From the NCBI GenBank assembly GCA_013695925.1, contig JACCZO010000303.1, positions 1 to 33,048 of the forward strand: a DNA stretch of 33,048 nucleotides, written 5' to 3'. Each line of letters opens with the position of its first letter. Position 1 is the first letter of the stretch. Below the pieces are notes generated by a model. The model searched no databases and was not told the DNA's origin. It saw only the letters and a list, made by a program, of their open reading frames with translations. Origin of the DNA: Chthoniobacterales bacterium. Its GTDB lineage: Bacteria; Verrucomicrobiota; Verrucomicrobiia; Chthoniobacterales; UBA10450. This document shows positions 1-9,245 of the stretch, in pieces. Both the position numbers and the translations under genes were made by a program.

Positions 1-52
1 AGCGCAAGCTTCCAGCTTGCCCGGCGGAAAATGCAAGCTGGAAGCTTGCGCT
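1..52. repeat. Perfect inverted repeat: 20-bp arms, 12-nt loop
   Basis: AGCGCAAGCTTCCAGCTTGC (1-20) is the exact reverse complement of GCAAGCTGGAAGCTTGCGCT (33-52). Confidence 0.9.
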
Positions 53-67
53 ACCCTACGGTTGCTT

Positions 68-376
68 CTACGGCTCGCGTCCCAGGTTCGTGTCCTTGCT
101 GTCCACTTCGTCGTTCTTGAAAGTGATCATGGCGAACTTGGCGCCGTCCTCGTAGCGGTAGGTCGTTTTCTTGAAAATGACCATGTCCTTCGTCTCCGCA
201 GTGGTCGGAGCGCCAAGGATGGCTTCGACCTGCGCTTTCGACATCCCGAGGCTGATCTGGTCATAGTTTGCGCTGGTTAACTTGGAGCCGGATAGCGCGT
301 TGCGTTCGCACGCTCCTAAGGAAAGGAACGCGAGAGCGGAGAAGAGGATTCCGAGGAATTGAATTTTGCTTTTCAT
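68..376 (-). CDS. Small lipoprotein with a BamE/SmpA-like fold
   Basis: MKSKIQFLGILFSALAFLSLGACERN lipobox; LTSANYDQISLGMSKAQVEAILGAPTTAE resembles the BamE/DUF3862 motif. The start is internal to the longer ORF in the track. Confidence 0.75.
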   Translation of the reverse strand: MKSKIQFLGILFSALAFLSLGACERNALSGSKLTSANYDQISLGMSKAQVEAILGAPTTAETKDMVIFKKTTYRYEDGAKFAMITFKNDEVDSKDTNLGREP

Positions 377-384
377 AATGTTTT

Positions 385-1641
385 TCACCTGTCGCATTCT
401 CCCATCACGAAGTCCAGACTGCCGAGGATTGCGACCACGTCGCTCATCATGCTGCCCGGGAGCAGCTCGGGCAGGATGCTCAGGTTGACGAACGACGGCG
501 CGCGGATCTTGAGCCGGTGCGGGACGCCGCCGCCTTTGCTGTTGATGTAAAAGCCGAGCTCGCCCTTCGGATTTTCGGCCGCGAAATAGACTTCGCCCGG
601 GGGCGCGTCGAGGCCTTCGGTTACGACGATGAAATGGTGAATCAATTCCTCCATTTTCGTCATGACGCGCGCTTTCGGCGGGAGCATGTTTTTCCAATCG
701 ACGACATTGATCGGGCCGGGCGGGAGTTTGTCGATCACCTGTCGCAGAATCCGCACGCTTTGCCGCATCTCCTCGATCCGCACCAGGTAACGATCGTAGC
801 AATCGCCCGCGCTCCCGATCGCGACCTCGAAATCATATTGCTCGTAATCGAGATAGGGATGCGCGCGTCGCAGATCGTGTTCGACGCCACTGCCGCGCAG
901 GTTCGGCCCGGAAAGAGCGTAGGCGATGGCGCGATCCTTCGTGATCACGCCGACATCGCGGGTGCGGTCGACGAAGATGCGATTGCGGGTCAGCAGCTTG
1001 TCGATCTCGTCGAGCTGCGGGAGGAAGCCGTCGAGAAAAGCCTCCAGCTGCGGGATGAAAGTGTCCGGCAAATCGCGGATCTGTCCGCCGACCCGTGTGT
1101 AGGAAGTGGTGAAGCGCGCGCCGGTCAGGAGCTCGAACAAATTATAAAGTTTCTCGCGTTCGGTGAAGGTGTAGAGAAAGACCGTCATCGCCCCGAGATC
1201 GAGCGCCATCGCGCCCAGGCCCAGCAAATGGGCCGAAAGTCGCGCCGTTTCACAACAGATGACGCGGATCGCTTTCCCGCGCGGCGGAAGTTCCCATCCC
1301 ATCAGTTTCTCGACCGCGAGCGCGTAGGCGACGTTGTTCGCGAGCGGCGCGAGATAATCGAGCCGGTCCGTGTAGGGCACGAACTGGTTGTATTGCATGT
1401 TCTCCGCGATCTTCTCGTCGCCCCGATGCAGGTAGCCGACGTCGGGCGTCGCCTTTGTCACCAACTCGCCGTCGAGTTCGAGCACGAGCCGCAGGACGCC
1501 GTGCGTGGCCGGGTGCGACGGCCCCATATTCAGAATCATCTTCTCGCCAATCAGGTCGTCGTTAGGCGCAGCCTCCGCCGGAACCTGCAGAGTGCGGGCG
1601 AGCGGATCGGGCGCTGCGAGTTCGCGGGTGGTGTTGGGCAT
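385..1641 (-). CDS. nuoD: NADH-quinone oxidoreductase subunit D
   Basis: MILNMGPSHPATHGVLRLVLELDGE, PDVGYLHRGDEKIAE and C-terminal LGSLDFVMGECDR are classic NuoD motifs. Confidence 0.97.
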   Translation of the reverse strand: MPNTTRELAAPDPLARTLQVPAEAAPNDDLIGEKMILNMGPSHPATHGVLRLVLELDGELVTKATPDVGYLHRGDEKIAENMQYNQFVPYTDRLDYLAPLANNVAYALAVEKLMGWELPPRGKAIRVICCETARLSAHLLGLGAMALDLGAMTVFLYTFTEREKLYNLFELLTGARFTTSYTRVGGQIRDLPDTFIPQLEAFLDGFLPQLDEIDKLLTRNRIFVDRTRDVGVITKDRAIAYALSGPNLRGSGVEHDLRRAHPYLDYEQYDFEVAIGSAGDCYDRYLVRIEEMRQSVRILRQVIDKLPPGPINVVDWKNMLPPKARVMTKMEELIHHFIVVTEGLDAPPGEVYFAAENPKGELGFYINSKGGGVPHRLKIRAPSFVNLSILPELLPGSMMSDVVAILGSLDFVMGECDR

Positions 1642-1716
1642 GGCCGGCCGTTTATGCTCGCAACGCCGCTGGCCCGCGCAAGCGGGAAAGTTGCGCGACG
1701 AAGGCGAAGGCCGATC

Positions 1717-2349
1717 TCAGAGCACGAATGTAATCGGGACCTTGACCGTTTCGCCGACAAACTGCGGATAGGCTTTCCAGGTCTGGATGCCGTCGATCGC
1801 GGCCTGATCATAGGGCGGGTAACCGGAACTCTGCAGCACCTTCACCGCGCTGGGATGACCATCGAATCCAATCGTGAACTGGAGCAAGACCGTCCCCGGC
1901 TTGCGATGAAAATACCGGGCGGACGATGGAGTTCGAATGACGCCGCGACGTTGCCAGGCCGAGCCGCGCTGTCCGGCGTCGAGGAGGACCGCGCGCGCCA
2001 CATTCGCGTCGTTCGCGCCGCGCTTGAATTCGATCTCGATCAGGCGGCCTTTTTCCGTGTCGGGGGGTGTGAGCTTCGCCGGGTCGAGTCGCCATTGCAG
2101 TGCGGCCATGCGGGCGGCGGCGTCGAGCCGATCGCTGCCGCTCCCTTTCGCAATCTTCACTTCTTTTACCCGGCCATCTTTTTTCAGATACAGACGCAGC
2201 GTAACCGTTCCGGAATATTTATGCAGCGCGGAAACCAGTGGATAGGGCGGTTGCGGCGCCTCCAGCCAATCCGAGCTGGCAGCTTCGCCTTTCGAAAGAA
2301 GCACGAAGAACGAGATCAGCAGGAAGAGGAGGACACGGGGCAATCGCAT
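1717..2349 (-). CDS. TonB family protein with two TonB C-terminal-like domains
   Basis: Signal-like N-terminus; GTVTLRLYLKKDGRVKEVKIAKGSGSDRLDAAA and GTVLLQFTIGFDGHPSAVKVLQSSGYPPYDQAAIDGIQTWK are TonB_C-like. Confidence 0.8.
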   Translation of the reverse strand: MRLPRVLLFLLISFFVLLSKGEAASSDWLEAPQPPYPLVSALHKYSGTVTLRLYLKKDGRVKEVKIAKGSGSDRLDAAARMAALQWRLDPAKLTPPDTEKGRLIEIEFKRGANDANVARAVLLDAGQRGSAWQRRGVIRTPSSARYFHRKPGTVLLQFTIGFDGHPSAVKVLQSSGYPPYDQAAIDGIQTWKAYPQFVGETVKVPITFVL

Positions 2350-2435
2350 CGGGCGGAGCGTAGGAAGTCACCACCGATCGGGCAAGAAGAACCTTCGGGG
2401 TTGAATGCGCTCATCTTCCAGGCATCATCGCCAGC

Positions 2436-3389
2436 ATGAGCAGAAAAATCGCACTTCTTTTTGCCGGGCAGGGCGCGCAAACCGTCGGGATGGGGCATGA
2501 CTTGGCGAAGGAATTCACCGAGGCGGCCGATCTGTTCCAGCGCGCGGACGAGGTCCTCGGCCGCAACCTGCGCGAGATCGCGTGGTCGGGTCCGATCGAG
2601 GAACTGACCCGCACCTCGAATTGTCAGCCCGCGCTCTACGTGCACGGGCTGGCCTGCCTGAGCGTGCTGCGCGAAATCGCGGGGGAGCTGCCGATCACGG
2701 CCGCGGCCGGCTTGTCGTTGGGCGAGTGGACCGCGCACGCGGCGGCCGGAACCTTTTCATTCGAAGAAGGTTTGCGCCTGGTCGAACAACGCGGGTGTTT
2801 CATGGAAGCGGCCTGCGAAGCGACCTCCGGCGCAATGGCGGCTGTGATCGGCGGGGATGAAGCGGGGGTCCGCCGGCTCGCGGCGGCGGCCGATGTTGAT
2901 GTCGCAAATTTGAATTCTCCGGGGCAAATCGTGGTGTCGGGCGACCGTAGGAAAGTTGAAAATGCGGTGGGGCTGGCGAAGGAGTACGGCATTCGTCGGG
3001 CTACGCTCCTGAATGTGGCGGGGGCCTATCATTCGCGATTAATGGAATCGGCTCGCATTCAAGTCGGCGAATCACTTAAGGACGTTGTTTTGCAAAAACC
3101 GTCCTTTCCTGTGATCAGTAATGTGAACGGAAAACAGGTGGACTCTGCCGACGAAATCCGCCAGACCCTGCAAGCGCAAGTGATCGGCACCGTGCGCTGG
3201 ACCGATTGCATGGAGAGGATGCTGGAGATGGGGTGCGATCTTTTTCTCGAACTCGGGCCGGGCGGTGTTCTGGCGGGACTGCTGCAGCGGACGCAGAAAG
3301 GCGCGGAGGTGCTGAGCGTGAGCGATGTCCGGTCGTTGCAAAGCTGCGTGGAAAAGTTGCGGGAGCTGGATATTTGCAAGCCTGTTTGA
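2436..3389 (+). CDS. fabD: Malonyl CoA-acyl carrier protein transacylase
   Basis: LLFAGQGAQTVGMG, GLSLGEWTAHAAAG nucleophile elbow and VVSGDRRKV; FabD family. Confidence 0.96.
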   Translation: MSRKIALLFAGQGAQTVGMGHDLAKEFTEAADLFQRADEVLGRNLREIAWSGPIEELTRTSNCQPALYVHGLACLSVLREIAGELPITAAAGLSLGEWTAHAAAGTFSFEEGLRLVEQRGCFMEAACEATSGAMAAVIGGDEAGVRRLAAAADVDVANLNSPGQIVVSGDRRKVENAVGLAKEYGIRRATLLNVAGAYHSRLMESARIQVGESLKDVVLQKPSFPVISNVNGKQVDSADEIRQTLQAQVIGTVRWTDCMERMLEMGCDLFLELGPGGVLAGLLQRTQKGAEVLSVSDVRSLQSCVEKLRELDICKPV

Positions 3390-3510
3390 TTCTGTGAATC
3401 GTGCTCCTGACCGGAAGGAACGTGCCCGAATTATGAGCACGAGTGGGGGGAGCACGGCCTTTTTCCCGGCTTGCACGAACGATTAATCCTGCTAAGACCG
3501 GGATTCCCAA

Positions 3511-4623
3511 ATGAACTTGCCGCTCCTCACTTCACGTTCCCGCGTGATGCTATTCGCCCCCCATCCGGACGACGAATCCCTCGCCACCGGCGTTTTCCTG
3601 CAGCGCGCGGTCGCGGCGGGCGCGGCGGTCCGGGTCGTTTATGCGACGGATGGCGAACGCAATGGCTGGCCGCAACGGGTGCTCGAAGGCAAGGTGCGCA
3701 TCGGCGAGAGCGACCGTCGCCGCTGGGGCGCGCGACGCCAGGCGGAAGCGCTGGCCGCCCTCCAAACTCTTGGGGTGGCAAGGGAATGTGTCGAGTTTCT
3801 CTCCTTGCCGGACCAGGGCGTGACCGATCTTTTGCTCGCCGGCTGCGACGAAACCGTGCGGCGTCTGGCGGACGTGATTCGTTTCTGGGAGCCGACGCAT
3901 CTGCTCATCCCCTCCGCGGCCGATACGCATCCCGATCACAGCGGTCTCGCCGTCCTCCTCGGGGTCGCGATTGATGATCATTTACCCCCACAACATGAGA
4001 TGACCCAACTCCATTATCTCGTGCACGGAGCCAGCCAATCATTTGCCCGCGAGGCCCACGAACTTTTCAGCAGCCCGCTGGAGAAAAAATTGAAGCGGCG
4101 CGCGATTGTCAGTCATGTCACGCAGGTCGCGCTCTCGCGGCGTCGGTTTCTGGCCTACGCCAAACGTCCCGAGCGTTTCATGATCGGCGGTCGAGAAGCC
4201 ATGCGCGCGTGTGACGGGCCGATCCATTCCTTCCTCCGTGAACGCAATGAACTCCATCTCCACGTCGCTTTTACCCTCAAGCCCCTGCGGGCGGAAGGAG
4301 CTTCACTTTACCTCCTCGGCCATGATGGGAATGGCGATCTTCGCCGACTGCGCACAACGCTGCCGGGCCGGAGCGTGAAGATCGACCTGATCGATTGCGC
4401 GACCGGCGCGATCGCCTGCATCGGCCGTTATCAGGGCGATGCTTTTAGCGGGGAGATTTTGCTGCCGCTCCACGGTTTTGTCACGAGCCGCGCGATCTTT
4501 GTGAAACTCGATCGGCGTGTCTGGTTCTTTGATGAAGCCGGCTGGATCGAGATTGCCGCGCCCGTCGCGCAGGTGACGGCCTTTCGCCCGCCCCTTGCGC
4601 GCCGCGAGCTGGCTGTTGCCTGA
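3511..4623 (+). CDS. PIG-L family deacetylase
   Basis: VMLFAPHPDDESLATG and ADTHPDHSG metal-binding motifs. Confidence 0.92.
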   Translation: MNLPLLTSRSRVMLFAPHPDDESLATGVFLQRAVAAGAAVRVVYATDGERNGWPQRVLEGKVRIGESDRRRWGARRQAEALAALQTLGVARECVEFLSLPDQGVTDLLLAGCDETVRRLADVIRFWEPTHLLIPSAADTHPDHSGLAVLLGVAIDDHLPPQHEMTQLHYLVHGASQSFAREAHELFSSPLEKKLKRRAIVSHVTQVALSRRRFLAYAKRPERFMIGGREAMRACDGPIHSFLRERNELHLHVAFTLKPLRAEGASLYLLGHDGNGDLRRLRTTLPGRSVKIDLIDCATGAIACIGRYQGDAFSGEILLPLHGFVTSRAIFVKLDRRVWFFDEAGWIEIAAPVAQVTAFRPPLARRELAVA

Positions 4624-4633
4624 CGAGTTTTTT

Positions 4634-5086
4634 ATGAGCCTCGCCCAGCAAATCGATTCCGACCTGAAGGACGCGATGCGCGCCAAAGACGCGAGCAGGC
4701 TCGGCGTCCTGCGGATGTTAAAATCGGCCCTCAAATACGCCGCGATCGAAAAATCGGGCGCGGAAGGCGAGCTGGATGAGGCGGAAGCGACCGCGGTCAT
4801 CCGCAAACAGGTCAAACAACGCCAGGATTCGATCGAGAGCTTCGAGAAAGGCGGGCGGGCCGAGCTGGCAGAGAAGGAAAAGAGCGAGCTCGCAATTTTG
4901 CAGGGTTATCTCCCGGCCGCGATGGACGCGGACGAAATTGCCCGGCTCGTGAGGGAGGCGATCGCGGAAGTCGGCGCCACCTCGCGCGCGCAGATGGGCG
5001 CGGTCATGAAAGCGCTCGGCCCGAAAGTCGCGGGGCGGGCCGACGGCAGGACGCTCAGCCAGGAAGTGCAGCGACAGCTCGCCTAA
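4634..5086 (+). CDS. GatB/YqeY domain-containing protein
   Basis: MSLAQQIDSDLKDAMRAKDASRLGVLRMLKSALK...YLPAAMDADEI...GAVMKALGPKVAGRADGRTLS. The start is at an internal ATG. Confidence 0.92.
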   Translation: MSLAQQIDSDLKDAMRAKDASRLGVLRMLKSALKYAAIEKSGAEGELDEAEATAVIRKQVKQRQDSIESFEKGGRAELAEKEKSELAILQGYLPAAMDADEIARLVREAIAEVGATSRAQMGAVMKALGPKVAGRADGRTLSQEVQRQLA

Positions 5087-5096
5087 CGAGCTCCTT

Positions 5097-5777
5097 ATGC
5101 TGAGCGCGATCATCGTCGCTGGCGGCCGCAGCCAGCGGATGGGCTTCGACAAGCTCCTCGCGTCCCTCGCCGGCAGATCGGTCGTGGCCCATTCCATCGC
5201 CGCTTTCGAGCAAACCAAGTCCGTCACCGACATCATCCTCGTCGGCCGGGCGGAGCGCCTCTCTGCCTACGAAAAGATCGTCGCGCTCCAGGGCTTCGGA
5301 AAAGTTTCGGCGATCATTCCCGGGGGCGCACGCCGCCAGGATTCGGTCCGCTGCGGCCTGCAGAAACTGCCGGCGGAAAATGACTTTGTCGCCGTTCACG
5401 ACGCCGCCCGCCCGCTCGTTCGTCCGGAAATGATCGAGCAGATATTCCAGCTCGCCCGCCGGCACGGCGGAGCGGCCAGCGCCGCCCCGGTCAGCGACAC
5501 GCTGAAACGCGTCGATCGGGAGCTGGCAGTGATCGGCGGCGTGGAGCGAGCCGATCTCTTCGCGGTTCAGACTCCGCAGATTTTCCAGCGCGAGCTTTTG
5601 GAAAAGGCGTATGCCGCGATCTTCGAGGCGGGCCTCGATGTGACGGACGAGATTTCCGCCGTGGAACGCGCCGGCGGCCGGGTCGTCCTCTTGCCTAACG
5701 AAGAGCCGAACTTCAAGATCACCTGGCCGGCCGACCTCCCGCTGGCCGAATTTGTCCTTCGCCAGCGAGCCGTCTAA
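5097..5777 (+). CDS. ispD: 2-C-methyl-D-erythritol 4-phosphate cytidylyltransferase
   Basis: AIIVAGGRSQRMGFDKLLASLAGRSVVAHS, VHDAARPLVRPE and AAPVSDTLKRV. Confidence 0.95.
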   Translation: MLSAIIVAGGRSQRMGFDKLLASLAGRSVVAHSIAAFEQTKSVTDIILVGRAERLSAYEKIVALQGFGKVSAIIPGGARRQDSVRCGLQKLPAENDFVAVHDAARPLVRPEMIEQIFQLARRHGGAASAAPVSDTLKRVDRELAVIGGVERADLFAVQTPQIFQRELLEKAYAAIFEAGLDVTDEISAVERAGGRVVLLPNEEPNFKITWPADLPLAEFVLRQRAV

Positions 5778-5810
5778 AACGCGCGCTCGTCGTTCGCGCG
5801 AGGGTCGGCC

Positions 5811-6809
5811 TCAGCCGAGATCCTCCTGGAGGAGCGGGAGGAGCGTCTTGACGTCCGCCGACTGGAAGGCGCGACCTTTCTCGCGCCTGGCCGGCAGAGG
5901 AAGGTCGCGCACCCGGCGGAGGTCGCCATTTTTCCAGACCCAGGCGTCCTGATTGTAAGGTCCTACTTTCCTCGGATCACTCCAAGTGTGGATGGAGATG
6001 AGCCGATCGGAGAGCGCGGCCGCGATGTGCATCGGGCCGCTGTCGACGCTGACAGTGAACCGCGCCCGGCGGATCAGCCAGACGAGTTGCAGGATAGTGG
6101 TGTGATTGAGGAGATTGACGCAATTGTCCGGGACGGGCAGATCGCGTTTGGTGCGACCGACGATGACGACGCGCCGCGGCGCCAGCGCACGGCAGAACTC
6201 TTCGACCGCCAGGTCGCTGAGCGATTTGTTCCGGCCGCGCGCGAAGGGATGGAAAAGGACGAATGGCTCGTCTTCGTCGAAAGGCTGCACCCGGTCGCCG
6301 GTCGGGAGGGGGAATCGCAAAGGGCGCTGGATCGGCACCCCGAAAGTTGCGATGAGCGAGAGATAACGTTCGACGGCATGCGCGTTGCGATCGACCGGCG
6401 CGGTCTGCTGGTAAAAAAGATGGGCGCCCTCACGCGCGTCGTTCATTCCGTAGAACGAGCGGGGATGACTCATCTTTCCGATCAGCGCGCTCCGGAGAAG
6501 GCCCTGGAAATCGAAGGCGACATCCGGCCGCAACCGGCCGACCTCGCGCAGCCATGGGAGGAGATGCTTCGACATGCCAAAACTGCCGAGGCCGCCGCGC
6601 GGAAAAATGTGGACGTGGTCGACGCTTTTGTTGCCGCGCAGGAGCGGGGCCCACTCCGGGTTGATCACCCAGGTGATGTCGGCCTCAGGGTAGGCATCGC
6701 GCAGCAGAGCCGCCGCCGGCAGGGTATGGACAACGTCGCCTAACGAACTCGGCTTGATAATGAGGATGGAACGGATTGCTAATTGCTGACTGCTGATTGC
6801 TGATTTCAT
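5811..6809 (-). CDS. Glycosyltransferase family 9 (heptosyltransferase-like)
   Basis: ILIIKPSSLGDVVHTLPAAALLR and SVDSGPMHIAAALSDRLISIHTWSDPRKVGPY. The first ~14 residues come from a simple repeat, so the start is uncertain. Confidence 0.9.
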   Translation of the reverse strand: MKSAISSQQLAIRSILIIKPSSLGDVVHTLPAAALLRDAYPEADITWVINPEWAPLLRGNKSVDHVHIFPRGGLGSFGMSKHLLPWLREVGRLRPDVAFDFQGLLRSALIGKMSHPRSFYGMNDAREGAHLFYQQTAPVDRNAHAVERYLSLIATFGVPIQRPLRFPLPTGDRVQPFDEDEPFVLFHPFARGRNKSLSDLAVEEFCRALAPRRVVIVGRTKRDLPVPDNCVNLLNHTTILQLVWLIRRARFTVSVDSGPMHIAAALSDRLISIHTWSDPRKVGPYNQDAWVWKNGDLRRVRDLPLPARREKGRAFQSADVKTLLPLLQEDLG

Positions 6810-6868
6810 CGCCGCAAGTCGCCGGGGGGATTTGCAATCAGCAGTCGGAAATCATCAATCAGTAATTT
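6774..6868. repeat. ATTGCTGA-type simple repeat with an inverted partner
   Basis: gattgctaattgctgactgctgattgctgatttc, followed by gcaatcagcagtcggaaatcatcaatcagtaattt. Confidence 0.8.
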
Positions 6869-6869
6869 T

Positions 6870-7592
6870 TCAGCGCCCGACCGCGAGCCGGTCGGCAAGG
6901 CGGTCGGGCAGGCCGGCGGCGCGGATTTTGCGCTGGGCGGTCTCGAGATCATACTTCACCCGGCGTTCCTCGACCACCAGGCGGTCGGTGTGCAAAATGC
7001 AGTAGGCGGCGCGCCAATCGCGGTCGCGCGGCTGGCCGATGCTGCCGGGGTTGATGAAATATCTTTTCCCAGGGGAGAGAATGATCTGCCCGACGGCGAT
7101 GCGGCGCACATTGTCCTCGCGCACGAAAGCCGTCGGCCAATGGGTGTGGCCGAAAAAGCAGAGCGAGGTGTGCTGGTAGGTGAAGCTCGCGATGGCGTCG
7201 AGATCATTGAAGACGTAACCCCACTGGCCAGGGGTATCGAGGGTGGCATGGACGATGGTGAAGTCGCGCACCTGCCGGGTGAGGCGGAGATCGGCCAGCC
7301 AGGCTTTTTCGTCGGCGGAGAGCTGGGCCCGGGTCCAGTCTATCGCCTCCTCGGCCAATTCATTGAAACCCTCGGTCGAGCGGACAATCGAGACCTGCTC
7401 GTCATGATTTCCTTTCACGACCGGGCATTCGAGGTCCTGGATAATTTTCAGGCACTCTTTCGGATTGGCGTTGTAGCCGACAACGTCGCCGAGGCAAACG
7501 AAGTTGGTGCAGCCCTGCGCCCTGGCATCAGCCAGCACGGCCTCGAGGGCTTCGAGGTTGGAATGGATGTCGCTGAGAATGGCAAAACGCAT
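6870..7592 (-). CDS. Metallophosphoesterase (calcineurin-like)
   Basis: MRFAILSDIHSNLEALEAVL, CLGDVVGYNANP, KGNHDE, GHTHWP and NPGSIGQPRD. Confidence 0.94.
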   Translation of the reverse strand: MRFAILSDIHSNLEALEAVLADARAQGCTNFVCLGDVVGYNANPKECLKIIQDLECPVVKGNHDEQVSIVRSTEGFNELAEEAIDWTRAQLSADEKAWLADLRLTRQVRDFTIVHATLDTPGQWGYVFNDLDAIASFTYQHTSLCFFGHTHWPTAFVREDNVRRIAVGQIILSPGKRYFINPGSIGQPRDRDWRAAYCILHTDRLVVEERRVKYDLETAQRKIRAAGLPDRLADRLAVGR

Positions 7593-7598
7593 CGGAGG

Positions 7599-8357
7599 TT
7601 ACTTTTCTTTATCGGGGATGCGCTCATACAACGGAATTCCGAGTTTTTCTTCGAGAAATTTCAGGCGAGTGAGCAGGGTGGGCAAACGTTCGTGCTCGCC
7701 CAGGTCGTAAAGGCGGCGGAGCGCCTCGTAGGCTTCGCGTTCGTGGCCGGGCGCGAAAGAGAGCTCGTAAGCGGCGAAACGGTTGTCGTATTCGGCCGCT
7801 CCCGGAAGAGCCGCAGCACGCGCGTAACAGGTGGCGGCGGCGGCGTGATTCTGCAGTTTTTCTTTGTAAAGTCGGGCGAGCGACTCATAGAGCTGCGGCC
7901 GGTCCGGATTGTTCTTGATCCCGCGCTCCAGAAAATCTTTTCCCAGATCGATGTATTCGCGCTGCGCCTTGCGCCGCACCAAGTCGTTAGGCAAGGCTTC
8001 GTCGTGGAGCGCGGCGACGCTCGCGTTCCAGGCCATGTGCCAGGCGGCCATGTCCCAGAAAAGAACCGAGCGCGGCTGGAGCGTGGTCGCTTGCCGAAAG
8101 AGAAGCAGGACCCGGCCCCACTCCGTTCGTTCCCAGGCGACGTGCGCCTGGATGAAAACAACGTCGGCGACGAGCGAACGAAATCCGCTCAAGGCAGCGA
8201 GAAATCCGAGCTGCCCAATCTGTTCGCGCAGATCGAGCCCGAGCCTGGCCTGGTGGAAATAGGCGCTCCGGTGCTGTTCCGTGAGGCTGCTCTCGATCGG
8301 CAGGCGAAGCCCGCCGAAAAGAAGCAAGAGCGCGCCGATGATGACTCCGCGAATCAT
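7599..8357 (-). CDS. Membrane-anchored TPR-like hypothetical protein
   Basis: MIRGVIIGALLLLFGG anchor and helical repeat-like body. Start ATGA overlaps the upstream permease stop. Confidence 0.75.
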   Translation of the reverse strand: MIRGVIIGALLLLFGGLRLPIESSLTEQHRSAYFHQARLGLDLREQIGQLGFLAALSGFRSLVADVVFIQAHVAWERTEWGRVLLLFRQATTLQPRSVLFWDMAAWHMAWNASVAALHDEALPNDLVRRKAQREYIDLGKDFLERGIKNNPDRPQLYESLARLYKEKLQNHAAAATCYARAAALPGAAEYDNRFAAYELSFAPGHEREAYEALRRLYDLGEHERLPTLLTRLKFLEEKLGIPLYERIPDKEK

Positions 8358-9241
8358 AACGCTTTCCCGTGAAACGAAACCCAGGCGAAGAAGAGGTAGA
8401 CCGAGGTGTAGACGCAACCGAGAACCGCCGTCTGGGCAAAGAGGCCAGGCGGAATGGCAGTGCCGGCGACGATGTCGTCGACCAAATTAAAAAGCTGGAG
8501 ATCGGGAAAGGCGAGGGCGACGAGGGCGAGGAAGGTTTTGGCCAGCCAGCCGCCGCCATGTTCCTGCAGCCAGTATTCGCGGGCCGTCGCCTGAAGGTGG
8601 CCGATGAAATAAATGAAAACCATCACCACGATCGTAAAGATATTCGAGGAGGCGAAGGTGGAAATGAAGAGGGTGAGGGCCGCGAGGAGGGCGGCCTTGA
8701 GATAAATAATGACGATGCCGGGGAGAAGGTTGGCGTTGAAGGCCGACTCCTCCAGGCTGCGAATCGCGGCCTGCACCTGCTCGGGGCGGAGCCCCGCCGT
8801 CTCGCGCAGGGTTTCGCTCATCAGCATCTGCTCCCTAACGAAAAGGAGGGCGAGGAAAAGGGCGCTCATCGCCAGGATACTGAGACCAAGCAGGAGAAGA
8901 ACGCCGGCCAATTTGCCGATCAGGTATTCGTAACGAGGCACCGGTTTGGCCAGGATGGTGTAGATGGTGCGATCCTCGAGATCGCGCGGGAGGAGCTGGG
9001 CGGTGGCGACGATCGCGAGGAGCGAGGTGAAGATGCTCATCGCCCCTAACGAGACATCTTTCAGGACCTGGAATTCCTGCTGGAAGCTAAGCCGCGCCAT
9101 GAAGAGCGAGTTGCCGATCAGGAGCAGGGCGAAGATGAGCAGAAAATAAAAAACCTTCAGCCTGACGAGTTCGGTGAAAGTGTTGCCGGTGAGGGCGGCA
9201 ATCCGGCCGAGCGAAAACGAACGATGTTGGAGTTCGGCCAT
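8354..9241 (-). CDS. ABC transporter permease
   Basis: Multiple TM helices; LLPRDLEDRTIYTILAKPVPRYEYLIGKLAGVLLLL is typical of ABC-2 permeases. Start set at MAELQHRSF. Confidence 0.88.
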   Translation of the reverse strand: MAELQHRSFSLGRIAALTGNTFTELVRLKVFYFLLIFALLLIGNSLFMARLSFQQEFQVLKDVSLGAMSIFTSLLAIVATAQLLPRDLEDRTIYTILAKPVPRYEYLIGKLAGVLLLLGLSILAMSALFLALLFVREQMLMSETLRETAGLRPEQVQAAIRSLEESAFNANLLPGIVIIYLKAALLAALTLFISTFASSNIFTIVVMVFIYFIGHLQATAREYWLQEHGGGWLAKTFLALVALAFPDLQLFNLVDDIVAGTAIPPGLFAQTAVLGCVYTSVYLFFAWVSFHGKAL

Positions 9242-9245
9242 CGCG

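Noticed and set aside
517-2439. 640-aa plus-strand ORF
   Set aside because: Antisense to nuoD and the TonB-like gene, both clearly recognisable. Long shadow ORFs are expected in high-GC sequence, and this one has no family motifs.
6990-8372. 460-aa plus-strand ORF
   Set aside because: Antisense to the metallophosphoesterase and TPR-like genes; no domain support.
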